DNA of 64,000 bases, taken from contig NW_017962934.1 of assembly GCF_001661345.1 (NCBI RefSeq), positions 62,001 to 126,000 of the forward strand, written 5' to 3'. The DNA comes from Ascoidea rubescens DSM 1968 (lineage: Eukaryota > Ascomycota > Saccharomycetes > Ascoideales > Ascoideaceae). The position numbers and the translations under genes were made by a program. Below the pieces are notes generated by a model that searched no databases, was not told the origin of the DNA, and saw only the letters and a program-made list of their open reading frames with translations. Position 1 is the first letter of the stretch. Each line of letters opens with the position of its first letter. Positions 35,201 to 47,930 of this stretch are shown one piece after another.

Positions 35201-35600
35201 CCCTCAGTTGCTAGCTGATTTCTAGAGATGAATAATTTTTACTAAATGAGGAGTCCGAACAAGTTGCATTGCTAAATAAAATTTTTGATCTGATGAGCAA
35301 CTGCTGCAAAACCGATCAGTTGCAGCAATAGGAACTTTGCTTTCAAAGTTGCGAATCATTCTACCTGTTGCAGGAACGTCAAGCGTTCTTCGGTTTAGAT
35401 CATATTTGAGAAACGGATCACCTATTGGGGGGCTTACCTTTGCAAAATCAAACACTAGGCGTATAGATCCAGATATGTCAAGTACGATCCGTTGTGAACA
35501 GGATTTACTTCTGTCAATGAATTTCTTCAATGCCTCTCCCATTAATGATGGTGGCGCTGCCGCTTAAGGTTTTTCCAATCGAGATATTATTTTTAATATT
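32295..35600 (+). mobile_element. Element J: copia family 1 fossil body
   Basis: A plus-strand copia body in which I recognise protease-side sequence near 32,400-32,560, the protease-integrase spacer with YGYLI and FYDCVVGPSSSA near 32,540-32,710, integrase to about 33,760 with NIHQITIPYTTHYNWVAVRQ near 33,130-33,200, linker about 33,830-34,000, RT from 34,040 and RNase H to about 35,570. I cannot recognise a gag of normal size, so the body is shorter than that of D, F and G. RT at 34,097-34,440 is very clear. It is broken, with dozens of breaks, and old. Confidence 0.8.
34097..34440 (+). pseudogene. RT relic of element J
   Basis: One frame reads VVGCRWIFRVRASPPANLEE, then AKLVCQTFTTHESINFAKTF, then RYTRLRRWLAAAESMSCKLH. 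These match, in order and spacing, the copia RT blocks CRWVFxxKxxxxGxxxxxKARLVAxGFxQxxGIDYxETFxPVxRxTxIRxLLxLAA. It is one of the two best RT relics. Confidence 0.87.
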
Positions 35601-36415
35601 TTGCATATCTTGTTGATTTTCCATCATCCCTATCACACGCATGGTTCACTTTGTCCAATTTCATTAAAATTATTCGACCTCCAATGTGAATGAATTATTG
35701 ATGTTTAATTTTCAATGGCGAATGTATTGAGTGGTATTAATAAATGGTTGAGTATATTTCCGATTTGCATATTGCTGTGTATCGTTATCGATCAATCTTC
35801 TGTTCGGTTTTCATTTAACATGGGATTCCATAAATGTGGCATAACCTGTGGTTTTGACAAATGGCTGTTCTTCGACGTGGAAACAGCAGAACAACCCAGC
35901 CAGGGTCATTTTAATTTTGACACCGACCAAAAGAATGGACGTCATTCCGCAATCTTTTCAGGATTTAGCATGACTTCATTGTAGAAATCGAAAGCCCCCC
36001 GTTCAGAATAACCTATTTTCGTGACTTATCAATTCTTTCTTTTAAATGGCAATGGCTTTGACATGGAGCCATTTCACTGCGTCCGTGACCAATTCTTTGG
36101 AACCAATGGATTTTACTCCACCTTAATTGCACTACCGCAAACGCAAACAGCTGTTTTCCGGTCAGTAAATCTCTCGAATAGATTAATCGGAACTTTTCAG
36201 TTCCGCATACAATATTATGAAGGGCTGTTGTAGGTCTGCTCAATATTGAGAATCCGATTTTAAGTAGCTGTTACCGGTGTGCTCCAGTGACGCTAAGAGA
36301 ATTGAGCCACCTTTCTCTACGGCAACCAGCGGTCTGTTATTCATCTCTTTATTGTATGTAGCTATTCCGCTTCTATTTTTCTTGAAGGATCTCTAAGATC
36401 AATTACTTTTTGCTT
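35600..36415 (+). repeat. 3' LTR of element J (family 1)
   Basis: A plus-oriented LTR of about 0.8 kb after RNase H. The core at 36,271-36,291 reads TTACCGGTGTGCTCCAGTGAC, shortened here to its key block CCGGTGTGCTCCAGTGACGC, followed by an AT-rich leader to about 36,410. The frame at 35,715-35,984 lies in U3 and shows no domain. It doubles as the 5' LTR of the gag fragment K. Confidence 0.65.
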
Positions 36416-36750
36416 TGAAATGGCGGAACTGGATCTTGCTGTTGCCAATGTGCTCCGCAATTAAGCAATCTCTCACGCAAATATGATTTGATGTGCAATG
36501 AAAGAAATTATCACTAGGATGTGCTATCAGTAACTAATTATGGCGAATAAGAATAATATAAACCCAACTAGTATTAGTTCCTAAATGGCGCAGCTTTAAA
36601 AAAGCAGGTCAGAGCGCAAATACTATTCATGACCGCATGGATTACATCCTCCTGATGTTGGCAGCCACCATTGCAAATTTGCCTAATAACCTGTCAAAAC
36701 CAATACAGGATGTTATAACAGGTGAAAAATTCTTTAATATACCCACAAGC
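36416..36750 (+). mobile_element. Fragment K: family 1 gag start
   Basis: Directly after the LTR leader, an ATG at about 36,418 opens MAELDLAVANVLR, the same position and character as the gag starts of B (MDSLKQAISKIGNV) and G (MRSIVDVAKHIL). Only a short gag part follows before AT-rich family 2 sequence in the opposite orientation begins. Fossil. Confidence 0.55.
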
Positions 36751-37579
36751 AAATTGAAGTCATCAGAGAGGCTCACATGATGATGAAGATAATAAAAAGT
36801 TACTAAATTAACGTTTTGACAAAGTCTCTTTGTCGTTTGTTTGAAATATTGTCAATTGCCTAACCAGCGTCATTAGTTACTGTGAGTGAGTGGGATGTCT
36901 GCCGACGATAATGTGCGAATTATGGATATTCGTTTCTGTGAAAATGTGGAAAGCCAATATGATTCCAATAAGTACAATTGCTATGCTAACGAATTGCGAA
37001 CTGTTTTGTTTGAGAAATATATTGATGCACTACTTCAACACCATATCAATGAGGATTTGATGATCTTGTTAGATGCCAGCTTACAATTGCTGTATCAATT
37101 AAAGTCTCATTCTTGCGATTTTAGCCAAAAATTTGTATGAGCCAACGCATGAGCTCCGTTTAAATGATGAATCGCGTTAAGCATCAATGATTGAAAATGT
37201 TATCGTTCTGTTGGGTAATGATATTATAATTTCTTTAATTTCGGTGCTTAGAAAATCATTTGAGTTCTCTCAATGAGACTTTTAAAAAATGTGGCATCAA
37301 TTAGCTTGGCTGAGAATAGTAATTGTAAACACCAGATTTAGAAATCACATATCTCTCATTGGAGATTCGCTTATCAGTAACGTCTTCGCTTTATGTGTAT
37401 CATCGTCGTTTTACAAGCACTACAAATGTCATCATCATAAATGGTTATTAAACTACCTGAATTGAAAATGAAAGCTGGATCAAATAAGCTTTGAGTCTTG
37501 TCACTGCTACCATCATCGCCATTATTGATTGCATTGATCAAAATCTCTCATGCGAGTTTTAAGCCGTGCAATATACCTA

Positions 37580-37861
37580 TTAATTTGCAAACATTTTCAA
37601 CTGATCTTCATGGACAGCTGGAGGACCGAAATAAACGGGATAGTCAATTGATCCATTCACGAAGACCCTCTTGGCATTTAATTCGCATGATATTGCAGTG
37701 GAGTCGACAGCTAACAATTCCATTCCATTATATTCCATTTTTTGAAAGTGGATCATTCTCATCAGAATGGGATTTGCCAAGGTCGTGAAGCGGGCTTTTT
37801 CAACTAATCTTTGCGGAACTGCTCCGAACAACTTGCTTGACGATTCATATTGAATTGCCAT
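37580..37861 (-). pseudogene. RT relic of element L
   Basis: The 93-residue frame contains ISCELNAKRVFVNGSIDYPV and YFGPPAVHEDQLKMFA, matching the copia RT block LHQMDVKNAFLNGxIDxPVYMxPPxG. The same block in family 2 fragment P reads SQLHAKKSFLNGPIDY. Secure domain call in a fossil element. Confidence 0.83.
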
Positions 37862-39599
37862 CTTTTGTTGACTGTTGCAGCATTAAATGATGGTCGTGGA
37901 AATGATAAATAAACTTCATTCTACTCAATTGAACTCGCTTTGTTTGATAAAGCCGACAACCATCCTAAAAATTTTGGCCTGGTAACGCATCTTAGAATAG
38001 CGTTGGGAAACAATTTTTCGACGTTGATTCAAATCAATGCCCTTATGATCAACAAACGGAACCGTTTAGTTTAGCCAACCGCCTTCAACAAGTCCAGTTT
38101 CAACTGTGCACGATTCTGCTGGATGATCTTCAACTTGCTCAACTGTTGGAGGTGATATCATCGGAGTCAAGTTAACTTTATCTTTGCTGTTGAACAAATT
38201 ATTGATTTGATGTTACATTTTTTCTTTTGGAGCGATGCTTCCAAGGTTGTTTGGTAGTTCTCATAGTTAGTCTGGGTTTCATCTAGGATTTGTTAGCATT
38301 ATCACCTGGGTTCGCAGAAACCAAACGAATGATTAACTGTGATTCAACTATTGGTTTAGTAACAAGCTCATACCACATGTGTTCAGCAGTACGAACGGCA
38401 ATCAGGCGTGTTCTTTCCATGGAGGTTGTAGGAACGGAATTACGATATCATTGTTTAACGGCTTATCTTTTTCAATATTTTTTTATTGAGAATGCTCTTG
38501 TCGGCTGAGCCAGACAGAGAAGCTTCAAATGAAAAAATCTGTCTGTTAGAAAACCAGTTGAATTAATCGTGGAACACCGTGCGGGTTCATTGATTTCAAC
38601 TGGTATTGATTTATTTGACTAATAAGGATAAGTTTCATTGTTTGATCGCAACCACCTTGTTGTGAAAATTTTGTTTGAGTTCTTCGTAAACATGAAAGCG
38701 AAAACCGTTTGATAAATTAAGCCAAAAGGAAATATCAGTAATGTCCTTTCGCAAAATGGTTTGAGAGACATTATGATGGAAAGCTTAGATATGAGCACTG
38801 ATTCAAGAATCGATTTTCACATTTTGTTTTCTTTGGCTAGTAATTTCATTTTAATGTTTATACTTATTTTTCTTTGCAATATAATTGTGCAAGACGATCA
38901 AATGTCCAAATGTAACGTTCACCATTTTCATTGTGAAAGCGTGAATGAGTTGGAGTGACGTATTGGATGGTTCCTGTCTCTCTGCAGAATCTTTAAAAGA
39001 TATTTCTATTCAACTCATTTTCCTTTTTGGAACAACAAAATGATTTGTTTGTTAAAATCAGGAATGATTTGCATATTGATACTCAAATATGGGTTATTCA
39101 GCTACTGGGATTTGAACCAGCGAATTCACCAACAATAAAAATAAATATATTTTCCTCACTGATTATAGATTACGCACACTTAGTTGGGCCAACTCCATTT
39201 GAATAGAAATATTAACCAAAATTTTATTTGTTTAGTTGTAAAATTTTGCAATGTCGGTTTTGCTTAGAACCGTAAAAGATGCTTCTCATTCCTTATATGT
39301 ACTATCAATATTGCTGGTAGTTCATCCATTTTGGGATATTAAACTCAATTGTTGGAAATCACAGTCATCGAGTTTCAGGTGAATTCGAAGGAAATTATAT
39401 ACTATGATGACAGCCAAATTATTTTGAATTATTTTGCATTTAGCAACAATAATAGAATGATTTTCTCAAACTTAGTAAAACTTGTACTATCTTTGTAATT
39501 CATTAGTTCGATCATCTGATATGATCATTGTAACCATTTTCCTGATATTGGACACCAATAATGTTTAGGTGAGTTTAGAATGATGTAGCAATGAAATAA

Positions 39600-39830
39600 T
39601 TTTCAGCAACAAGCATTAACTTTTCCATTTTTTAAGCAAATATCTTCACTATTGACTCCTTTGATTAACGTGTTAGGGATCTTTTGAAGAGGTACCAGTT
39701 CAACATTGTTCACAACATACGTTGTTGCACCCCAACCGAGTTCTTGACAAGCAAGCGAATGGCCATCACTCAAATTAATATTGTCACGAGCTGATTTTGA
39801 TGGATCTTGAATAAAAGATACTTAATGATG
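39600..39830 (-). pseudogene. Protease tail relic of element L
   Basis: On the minus strand one frame reads INLSDGHSLACQELGWGATT followed by YVVNNVELVPLQKIPNTLIK. This matches the second half of copia proteases, xVxVADGxxxxxxGxGxxxxxxxxVxLxxVLYVPxLxxNLISV. It confirms that the AT-rich sequence here is copia and not an unrelated repeat. Confidence 0.78.
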
Positions 39831-40559
39831 GCGTCAGTCAAATAATTGAATCATTTCTTAAAGTGAAATTGCATTGGTTTTCTGCCAACGCTGCTGTAAT
39901 CATCAAACGACCGTATTTGAAGGACTTAATTTCCGTTCAAATGAAATTTCTCTTATCAAAGTCGTTGGCCAATCAAATTAAATCTGATGAGTTTCATAAC
40001 CATTGGGTGTCATTAATTAATTAATGATTCCGATGATTTCAATAATTGATCTAAGCACCATTTCATTGGTAAAGTCGAATGTGCCGCCAGCTAAACTCTT
40101 GCTCTATAAATATTTCGCAATATCTTTGCTTTTTATTTCATGAAGACCAACATAAAGAGCAACAGATTTAATTCCTGGATAATGAGCTGAAACAATACCC
40201 TTTTGGATTTGAATTTTGTGGTTATTTAATTCAACAATTTTTGCTTATAATATAGGTTTAACGGTTCAAGTTCTTCAAAACACTTACAAACAAAGTTTTT
40301 CAGTTATCTTAATGAGGATCTCAAAGTGATTGCATTGAAAAAGTTTCTAATTGCTTTTGATTCAAAGGCGGCTTTCAATATCGATTGAACAGAACAAGGA
40401 AAGGTTTTTGGTGGTCGATTGGGATTGGTGGCTGCAAAGAGTCCTATTAGAATAACTTCATTGGTATAAAGAGAATTCGTGTTCCTGTGCGTGAAACAAG
40501 TTTTAAGCGACAGCAATAGAGCAGCGGTCCCAAAGAAATCAATCTTGATTTAGTGAACT

Positions 40560-40985
40560 CAATAACTGCATTTTAATTGTCATTGTTGCCAATGACGAAG
40601 CCTCCGCAACATTCAATCATTGTGAAAAGTGAAGATTGGAAAACTGTTAGGATTGGAACCTGAATATTGTAAATTATTTTAATGTAATTGATTACAATAC
40701 TTTAATAAGTAATTCATTAATATATATTGTTATATATAAACTGTTTCCCTCTTGTTTCTACATATGTTTGTCTGTTATAACACTTTCGTTGGTTATGATA
40801 ACCACTTTGAAAAATGTACAACTAGCTCCGACTTTCATATCGCAAATCTAAATTGGAGATGAAAATCAAAAAATATCTAGTCTGTTAGAAGTAAAATATC
40901 AAAAAATGAAAAGAAATCGGAAAATATAAAGGAACTAAACAAAAGAAGCTAGATTTTTAGGAGATCATAAATGAACATAATGGCT
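40560..40985 (-). repeat. Probable 5' LTR of element L (family 2)
   Basis: AT-rich sequence on the 5' side of L gag, with alternating TA runs at 40,715-40,740 (TTAATATATATTGTTATATA) that could serve as a core promoter. It shares none of the family 1 core. The outer end is not defined because I see no second copy to compare in the window. Confidence 0.4.
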
Positions 40986-40989
40986 TTTC

Positions 40990-41370
40990 CTAGCCTTAAC
41001 TGATGTACAAGTCATCTGAAAAAGTCGAATAATTTTACGATGAAGTCGATCAAGTCCAGATGATCAAAAGCAATATTTTCATGTAAAAATAGATACAGGC
41101 CAAATATAAAGTACAATAGCTGAAATAAATGGTAGATAGACGTAAAATATTGATAATAGTTAATGTTTCGATATATATGTCCATTGTTCAACTTTTGCAG
41201 TATTGCAATTGTAAAGATAGATGTTGAAGCACAATTGGAATTTGGAATGAAGGTGGAAAATAATTGGAAAGAAAACCTGTTGATGATTATGTTTGTTCTT
41301 CTTAGAAATGGTGCTCTTTCTTCTTGAAGACGCCAAAAAATTGGTATCAAAATAAATTTATATTATTCCA
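40990..41370 (-). mobile_element. Integrase fragment, family 2
   Basis: The 112-residue minus-strand frame at 41,012-41,350 contains NYYQYFTSIYHLFQLLYFIF and later DHLDLIDFIVKLFDFF. It resembles the copia integrase core YFxTFIDDYSRxxxxxxLKxKxxxxxxFxxF and aligns with the plus-strand frame at 43,534-43,812. No adjoining domains of the same orientation were found. Fossil fragment. Confidence 0.62.
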
Positions 41371-41384
41371 GTATGTTGCCCGCG

Positions 41385-42660
41385 TGCTTTAACAACCCGA
41401 GACAAATCAAATTCGTTATCAGCTACGGAAAAAAAGAACGAATTCAAATGATGAAGAAGTTATTTATTCATTAGCTCCACGAACAGCAGCTTTGGACAAA
41501 ACAAACCACAGAAAATGTCTACTCCATGATAAACATGAATAAAATGGTTCCGAGAGCTTTAACACAAAACTAGTTGCAAAAGGATTGCTTGAAAGACTTG
41601 CCCATATTTAATATGAAAGTTCAGTCCCTACATAGAAAACAAAACACATTAAGATCGAAGGATTGATTAGCCGCCACTAACAGGAAGAAAATCTGCCAAT
41701 TTGTCCCCTACACGGCCTTCATTTGACCAGTTCACAATCTCGTTTCTCATGATTTTGCAGCTAACCATCTAGGTCAAAGGAAGAAGTATCAAGATTTAAA
41801 AAAGGATTTAACTGGTTAAGTGAATCAACCCACATTTGGTTTAATACCGTTGAAAATCCTGTTGATGCGGCCAAGTACTATTCAAACTCATTGTAAAATC
41901 TATGGTTTTTCTACAATTGAACTGGTTTCAACACTATTTATGTTGATGATTATTTGATTTTTGCAAAAGCAAAATTTGGTATTGACGATACAAAGATGTT
42001 GCATATGAAGATTTTTTCAATGAATGATGAGAGTTCACCAAAACATTTCGTTGGAATTAGTATTGAGCGCACAAAAAATGAATAAAAGATTTCTTTGAAC
42101 GACTTTTTTGAAAGAGTGCAATCAAATTTGCATGAGCAAAATGTAAAATAATTTCGACCGCTTTGAGCAAACAATGAGAAAATGATGATGAATTAACATT
42201 TATTGATGTTAATAATGATTCAAAATATACCTCAATTGTCGGTGGAATACAATTTACGGCAAATACTCTTTATTAAGATATTTCATTTGCTTCATTACTG
42301 CTAAACACAAAGTTAGTTCGTCGATGGACGAATCATCTTTCTGGTGCGTGTGGAGCGTCACAATATGTTCGAACAAAAAAAAAGTTGTCCACCTATTACG
42401 TTGATGAACATATTGAATAGAATTAACCCTTTTTTATACTTCTTGAAAAAACGAAATAATTAACAATAAAAAATGATCTTCTTGACCGCTCTCCCGAACC
42501 AAATATTGTAATGAAGAGTGATTCGGCTACTGACAAAATAAGAAGAAAAAATCGAAGTTGCATTTCGAAGTTAAATATGGAGGTTGAAAATAGTGAATCA
42601 TTTGAATAGGGAGTCGATTAATATCCTTTGGTTTTGAATTTATTTCCATCGTCTATTCAA
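41385..42660 (+). mobile_element. RT fragment, family 2
   Basis: A plus-strand RT relic. TIYVDDYLIFAKAKFGIDD at 41,933-41,990 contains the RT catalytic YVDD (41,939-41,950). At about 42,215-42,370 a frame reads SKYTSIVGGIQFTANTLY and later LSGACGASQYVRTKKKL, matching the copia block YRSIVGSLLYLANxTRPDI and the following xPxxxHxxAxKRVLRYL. Sequence from 42,400 to 42,660 is probably its decayed RNase H side. Broken, old. Confidence 0.76.
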
Positions 42661-43500
42661 TAATATAGTTATATTTTATATGATTCGTTACCTAGAAACA
42701 CCAATTGGAACAATATAATTACTACTTGTCCCATTACTATCACAATTCAATAATAAATTTGAAAAAAATTTTATCATTAACGTAATGCATAAAATATCTA
42801 GATTCATTATCACCATCGATGAATTTGTGGGACCCAAGAAATGGATCATATCATTTTTTGATATCGACAAATATCGTAAATGCATAAAATTAACTAAAGT
42901 TGGAAGAAATTCAAGTGTAAAAATAAAAAAATTTTTGCTAAAAATAGATGCAGCGCAAACGCTAAAATAAAGTAACTATATCTTACAATAGATAACGTGC
43001 AAAATTAAAAATAAAATAATTTGAGTTGAAAATAGAGAAAGCTATATAGATGATATCAGTCAAAGTAGTGATAATTATATCAGTTGTTTACATTCTCCAA
43101 TTTAAGAGTGGTAAAAAAAGATGATGTTGTACACGTGGTAAACGGAATGAATGTGAAAATCAAGTGAAAAGAAATGCTTTGATTGTAATTTAATTTTTTC
43201 TGCTTACTCATCTTGACAAACTTGAATTAACATATTAATTTGATAAATATAGATAAAATTAATCTAATAATTTGACAAATGTTTGAAATGCAGTTCTATC
43301 AATTAACTTGTGATGAAAGTCGCAGATGTTCTTTTTCGTATTGTCATATTCGAGTTGTATTTGCTTATTGAAACCATGTTCATCAATAAAGTGATACTTA
43401 TTGCAAATATGCTTTGAACCATCGTCATAGGAAACTGAACATAATGTGGAAGGACAAACGTTTTTCTCGGTTTAGAGTAGAATATGCCACTGGTGTTTTA
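42660..43500. other. AT-rich stretch without a recognised gene
   Basis: About 840 bases of AT-rich DNA between family 2 pieces. Frames exist on both strands (for example 42,688-42,970), but neither shows a motif I can place. It is most likely decayed family 2 sequence, judging by base composition and neighbours, but that is inference. Confidence 0.4.
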
Positions 43501-44480
43501 TCCCCTTCTTCTTCGCTTTAAAGAAATAGTCCATTGTTTGTGAAAGAAACAAACTTAAATTTTTTCAAACCTTTTGTATACCAGATATTTCTCACATTGA
43601 TTCCAATAAGCAAGTTTACAACATCATCTATATTTACAACCTCTACATTCAAAGATTTGAACACTTGCTATATTTCGCCAACATTTTCCTTCCATTATTT
43701 TGTTACCTATATCGATTATTGCTCAACGTTTTTCTACTATACCTTCACCTTCGGACTGCTTCACATGAAGATATTCAATTTGAACATTAGGAATGGATCC
43801 ATGTTTTCTTAACGTGAGTCTATTTGTACCCATATACTCTGTTTAATTTTGGTTGAACTTACGCCACTTCCATTTTTTATTATATCGTAGAAAAATATAT
43901 TTGTTACTTTAAATCTTTGAAACTCAAAGAATGATTCTTTGATTTGGCACTTTTCAAATTATACACTCTAGATGAGTTGGTTTTGATCGTTTAAATGTTC
44001 ATTGGTGATATAAAAAGCGCAGCTAGTTGATAAATTTTCTATAGAGTTGTTATAATTAACGAAAGCTACGCACGGTACTCGTATTAATATAAACATCATT
44101 CAAATATTTCATTTTATGAAGTTCATCAATTAACTCATTTCTAAAATAATCTTAAATAAACAATCTCACGTTCTAGAGCAATTTCTATTCTTCACTTTGC
44201 ACAATGCTTTTATTACCTCCAAATTTCCTTTTTGGCAACATTGGCTTTAAAAAAATTAGTATATCAATTCAACCAATCAAGAATCAAAGTTTGGGACTGG
44301 TGCTGAAAAAGGCCTGTTTGAAAATGGGGTATCCCATTGAATCACCAACCACATTGATACTGATGACCTTAACCAAATTGAATTCATTGCTAAAACTGAT
44401 ACCAATAAAACTTCGAAAAGACTTACTGATTCTGTTGTGGCATTCATCAAAGTTCTTTAATATGCACGGTTCTTAACAAA
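43500..44480 (+). mobile_element. Integrase fragment, family 2, and downstream frame
   Basis: The plus-strand frame at 43,534-43,812 contains FHYFVTYIDYCSTFFYYTF, close to the copia integrase core YFVTFIDDYSRxxxVYxL, followed by an H-M-K-I-F stretch where the family 2 relative at 41,012-41,350 has DHLDLIDFI. A second frame at 44,204-44,476 lies downstream on the same strand and carries no motif I recognise. Fossil. Confidence 0.6.
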
Positions 44481-45950
44481 TACGAAGAGAACAACGGTAC
44501 TGACATGTTATTTAAATGGAATGTAAAATGTTAAATGTAGGGAATTGTCAAAAAGTCAATCTTGGAAAATCTGATTATCTCCATCGATTAATCTATTCAA
44601 AGACAAAACTTTGCAAAAGAAATCAGCTTGGTTGCACCTCATATGCCCTTTTTAAATTTATTACTCATTCTCATGCTCCTTTCTAGTTAAAAATCAAAGA
44701 ACAACAAATATATATTTGAAACAATAAAATAGCTGGCAAGGCATTTGTAGTTACCCACAGAAAGTCACTTTAATCAATTAATGACGTCTTCAGAAACAAC
44801 CATTGATTAGTGCAAGATGCAATGTTACCAAACTTATCATAGTCAATTAATATGACCAATGACATTGCAAATCCAGTATTCCGTTAATCTGATTTTGTAT
44901 TTGGTGAAATATTGCGATAAGTAATTGAATCGTAAAACTTAATATATATTGTATTTTTATTGAGTTTCCATTAAAATGCTATTAATGTATAGCTTTCTAA
45001 ACCTATGAGAATTATTTTAAAAAATAGAGAATTATCAGTGCCATTATAATCTCAGATCAAAAATAGATTTAAACAAACCTTGTTACCCAAAAGTAAATAG
45101 TGAAATAGCAACAACGAAAATAAGAACTTTGAATAAGAAGAATTAAAACGTAGAAGGAAACATTTATTTTGAGTTCGAAAAAGATTATTATTGAGTTACG
45201 TCCATTCAAGTTAGTTGAACATCAAGTGTTATCATTGAATAGCTTTCGATAGAAAAGGATTAACAAAATTAAAAGAAAAAATTTTCATCATGAGCATAGT
45301 AGAAAATATGATAAATATATCTATTGTTTCAATCGCACAATCAAGACCTTGTGAAAGTTGATGTTGTTGTAAACAAGTTGATTGGTATTAATCTGAAATA
45401 TATTTGTGATGCAAAACATTTGAAGGAGATTAAATTTGTTGGTTTCACACCTCATCACAAAGTTTAATTTGCGTTCTGATTTCATCAAAATTATTGGAAT
45501 TATTTTTATACTTAGAGGACTTTTTGAAATGGAGCTGTATCAAGTATCTTGGTAGAAATGTCAGTGATATTCGATTTTGTACTAATAAGAATGACTTTTT
45601 GTTCGCTGATTACATATATGAACAGCAATAAGATGAAATCTATTATTGGAAAACTTCCTTCAATTACCAGCATATCAAGAAGAAGAAATATTCGCCATCA
45701 ATGATTACCACCATATAAATTGATAAAGTCCGCCGCGCTGTTCAGTTCAATTAATATGCTCTGAAAAACTAATCTACCTGATATTGCGGCAGGAAATAAA
45801 GAGTAATCAGACTCGGCAGATGACAAAAAAGCCAGTGCTTGTTTTCTTCAAGGCCTAGTAAGCAACATTCGTTGATCATTCTGAATAAGCCACTTTCATC
45901 TTTTCAAATCATTTTATCATTTCTCAAATGACGGCCACCCACATTAGTTG
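44480..45950. other. AT-rich stretch without a recognised gene
   Basis: About 1.5 kb of AT-rich DNA. A plus-strand stretch at 45,340-45,470 reads as a plausible protein segment (KVDVVVNKLIGINLKYICD), but I cannot match it to a copia domain or to anything else. Probably decayed family 2 sequence. Confidence 0.35.
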
Positions 45951-47050
45951 AATGAACTATTGTTTTAAGAAGATAATAGTTGTATGTTGCAAGTTATCGT
46001 TTTTCAAAGAGGGTAAAATCGGTTTATCCTAGTTGAATCATATTTGCCAAGTATTGAATGCAAGAGTAATTCATTTCACAAACGTATCGCAAAACCCTGA
46101 ACGCCGCAAGATAGACGATCTCTTGATGGAGAAATTAAAGGGCTGCCATAAGGCGATGTTGGAAAAGAAACATCATATCTAACTGTTATTCCTAAACGGT
46201 AACGTCTTCACAATTCACTGATACTTTAAATGATAATAACATCAAAGTTTGTAGATCCATCTTGAAATTGAAGTTCCGCGGTTAGAAAATTTTTTCACTT
46301 TTTTTGATTTTTGCAGTTGCAAATGCGATTGAATCTTTTCAATAAAGTCATTTATATAAATGTGAAATCTTTTATCGCGCTGTTCAATCTTATAACCAAA
46401 AAGTTATATAGATGATCTCATAATGATCATTGCAAAGTCATTCTTGAATGATGCCTTTGTTTTAAGACTATCATTGTTTGGCTTTCTAACTACTAAAATG
46501 TCATCATGATAAGTGCATGAAAACCCACTTGAATGCAAAAACAAATTGGGTTGTCACAATCGTTAGGATTCGTTACCGCCAGTTTTAACAACACTTATCA
46601 CTCTGATGAACCAAAAATGGGAGGATTGCTTTCAACCATACAATCCGGTTTTTAATTTCTAAAAATCATCGTTTGATGCAGACGTTTCAGCAGAAGATCA
46701 AAATAATCTGCATAGTCAATTGGTCCGTTTAAGAAAGATTTCTTGGCATGCAACTGAGACATATTGTTGCTTTTTATTGCTGCCAACGAATCTATTAATC
46801 AAAAATCTGTATTTATTCGTAACTGGAGGTCAAAACTGAACATGGATATGGCCAAGTTTTGAAGAGATCCTATAGATAATACTCATGCCTTTACTGTTCA
46901 GATCCATTTGTTGGCTGTTTGCAGTGAATGGTGATAGATTGTTGCTTATTGTGTCTTTAATTCATCATGGTTGAACTTAAAGATAATCATCAATCTGCTC
47001 AATTGAATTCATTTTCAATGCTAATGCAAATCATCATTTTAATTACGTGG
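45950..47050 (-). mobile_element. RT fragment P, family 2
   Basis: A minus-strand RT relic. At about 46,690-46,775 the minus strand reads SQLHAKKSFLNGPIDYADYF, matching the copia LHQMDVKNAFLNGPIDxPVYM block and the L frame at 37,580-37,861. Sequence at 46,400-46,560 aligns by eye with the region of L near 37,400-37,460. No gag or protease of this orientation was recognised. Broken, old. Confidence 0.68.
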
Positions 47051-47149
47051 CCGTCTTGAATCATTTGAGAAGGATTTTGAAATAATACGTTTTTATTTGG
47101 ACACCAAATATTGGTGATCTTCATCAAGGATGAAAACCATTTGAGAGAA

Positions 47150-47420
47150 ACTTAAATTGAATTACTTTCGAACTTTGTCCTTTCCATTTATTTCTGGCAT
47201 TTTTTTCAAATACAATGTATTAAACTTCATCTATCACTACGACTTCAAAATAACTGGAATGAAACAAATAACTTATTTATCAAAACCCTATCCATTACTT
47301 ACTTTGTGTGTTCACCGATTATTAGTTAAAGTTATTCTATTATTCTTTTACCCAATGGTTTCTTTCTGATAAACTAATTCCATTTTAACATTTTCAAATT
47401 ATTTGATCTATCATCAAAAT
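47150..47420 (+). mobile_element. Integrase core-end fragment, family 2
   Basis: A plus-strand stretch reading IKLHLSLRLQNNWNETNNLF, then a SYSIILLPNGFFLIN segment. It matches the copia integrase region GIxHxxSxPYxPxQNGxxERxxRHIxExxxxLL through LPxxFWxEAxxTAxYLIN. Part of it aligns at DNA level with 62,200-62,300. It is a short fossil piece between P and R. Confidence 0.55.
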
Positions 47421-47930
47421 AATTTGTTTGCCCACTCAATTTTATTTTACTGTATTCAAAGAAATGAGATTGTGACCTTTCAGAATTGCTTTGAAGAATA
47501 TTTCCTTGTATTTCCTTTCGTCATATTTGCCGATTAGTTATTTTTTCTCGATATTTTATTTTTTACATTCCAGATAGTATTTTACAGTCAACATTAATCT
47601 TATTTTGGATTGAAGGCCGCAAATAATTGAATACCATTTTAGATACTCTTTAATGCTAACGTAAGTTGTATAGGATCAAATTATTTTTGAAAACACGAAA
47701 TAAGCACTTTATATATCAATCAATATTAATCAATTGCTAATGTCAATCATTTAAAATATTCATTAGAAATTTAAACTGATTTTCAATATTGACTGTCTTC
47801 AATGTTTGAATTTTCTTAAAATTTCGCCATTGCCCACAAAGACTTAAAAAATAAGGTTATTTTAATTCAACTTCTTATATTTGAAAAGTGCAGCATTGGC
47901 GCTGAATGGCCTTTGTTTATTACATTTTTA
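47420..47930. other. AT-rich stretch without a recognised gene
   Basis: About 500 bases, strongly AT-rich, between an integrase fragment and the gag of R. I see no LTR core, repeat or domain. It may hold a family 2 LTR for R, since an LTR is expected just upstream of gag, but no second copy is available for comparison. Confidence 0.35.

Larger units (their letters stand above)
36760..40560 (-). mobile_element. Element L: copia family 2 fossil body
   Basis: A minus-strand copia body of the AT-rich family. From its 5' side: gag start near 40,304-40,516, gag to about 39,850, protease tail about 39,600-39,830 with NINLSDGHSLACQELGWGAT then VVNNVELVPLQKIPNTLIKG, integrase about 38,100-39,500, RT about 37,300-37,990 with ELNAKRVFVNGSIDYPVYF, and a decayed RT end or RNase H to about 36,760. 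Integrase-side DNA at 38,250-38,370 aligns with 61,400-61,510 in element O. It is broken, with dozens of breaks, and old. The 84-residue plus-strand frame at 36,886-37,140 runs antisense to it. Confidence 0.8.

Noticed and set aside
36886-37140. 84-residue plus-strand frame starting MSGMSADDN
   Set aside because: It lies antisense to the decayed RT or RNase H end of L and shows no known domain. I cannot exclude a gene, but nothing supports one.
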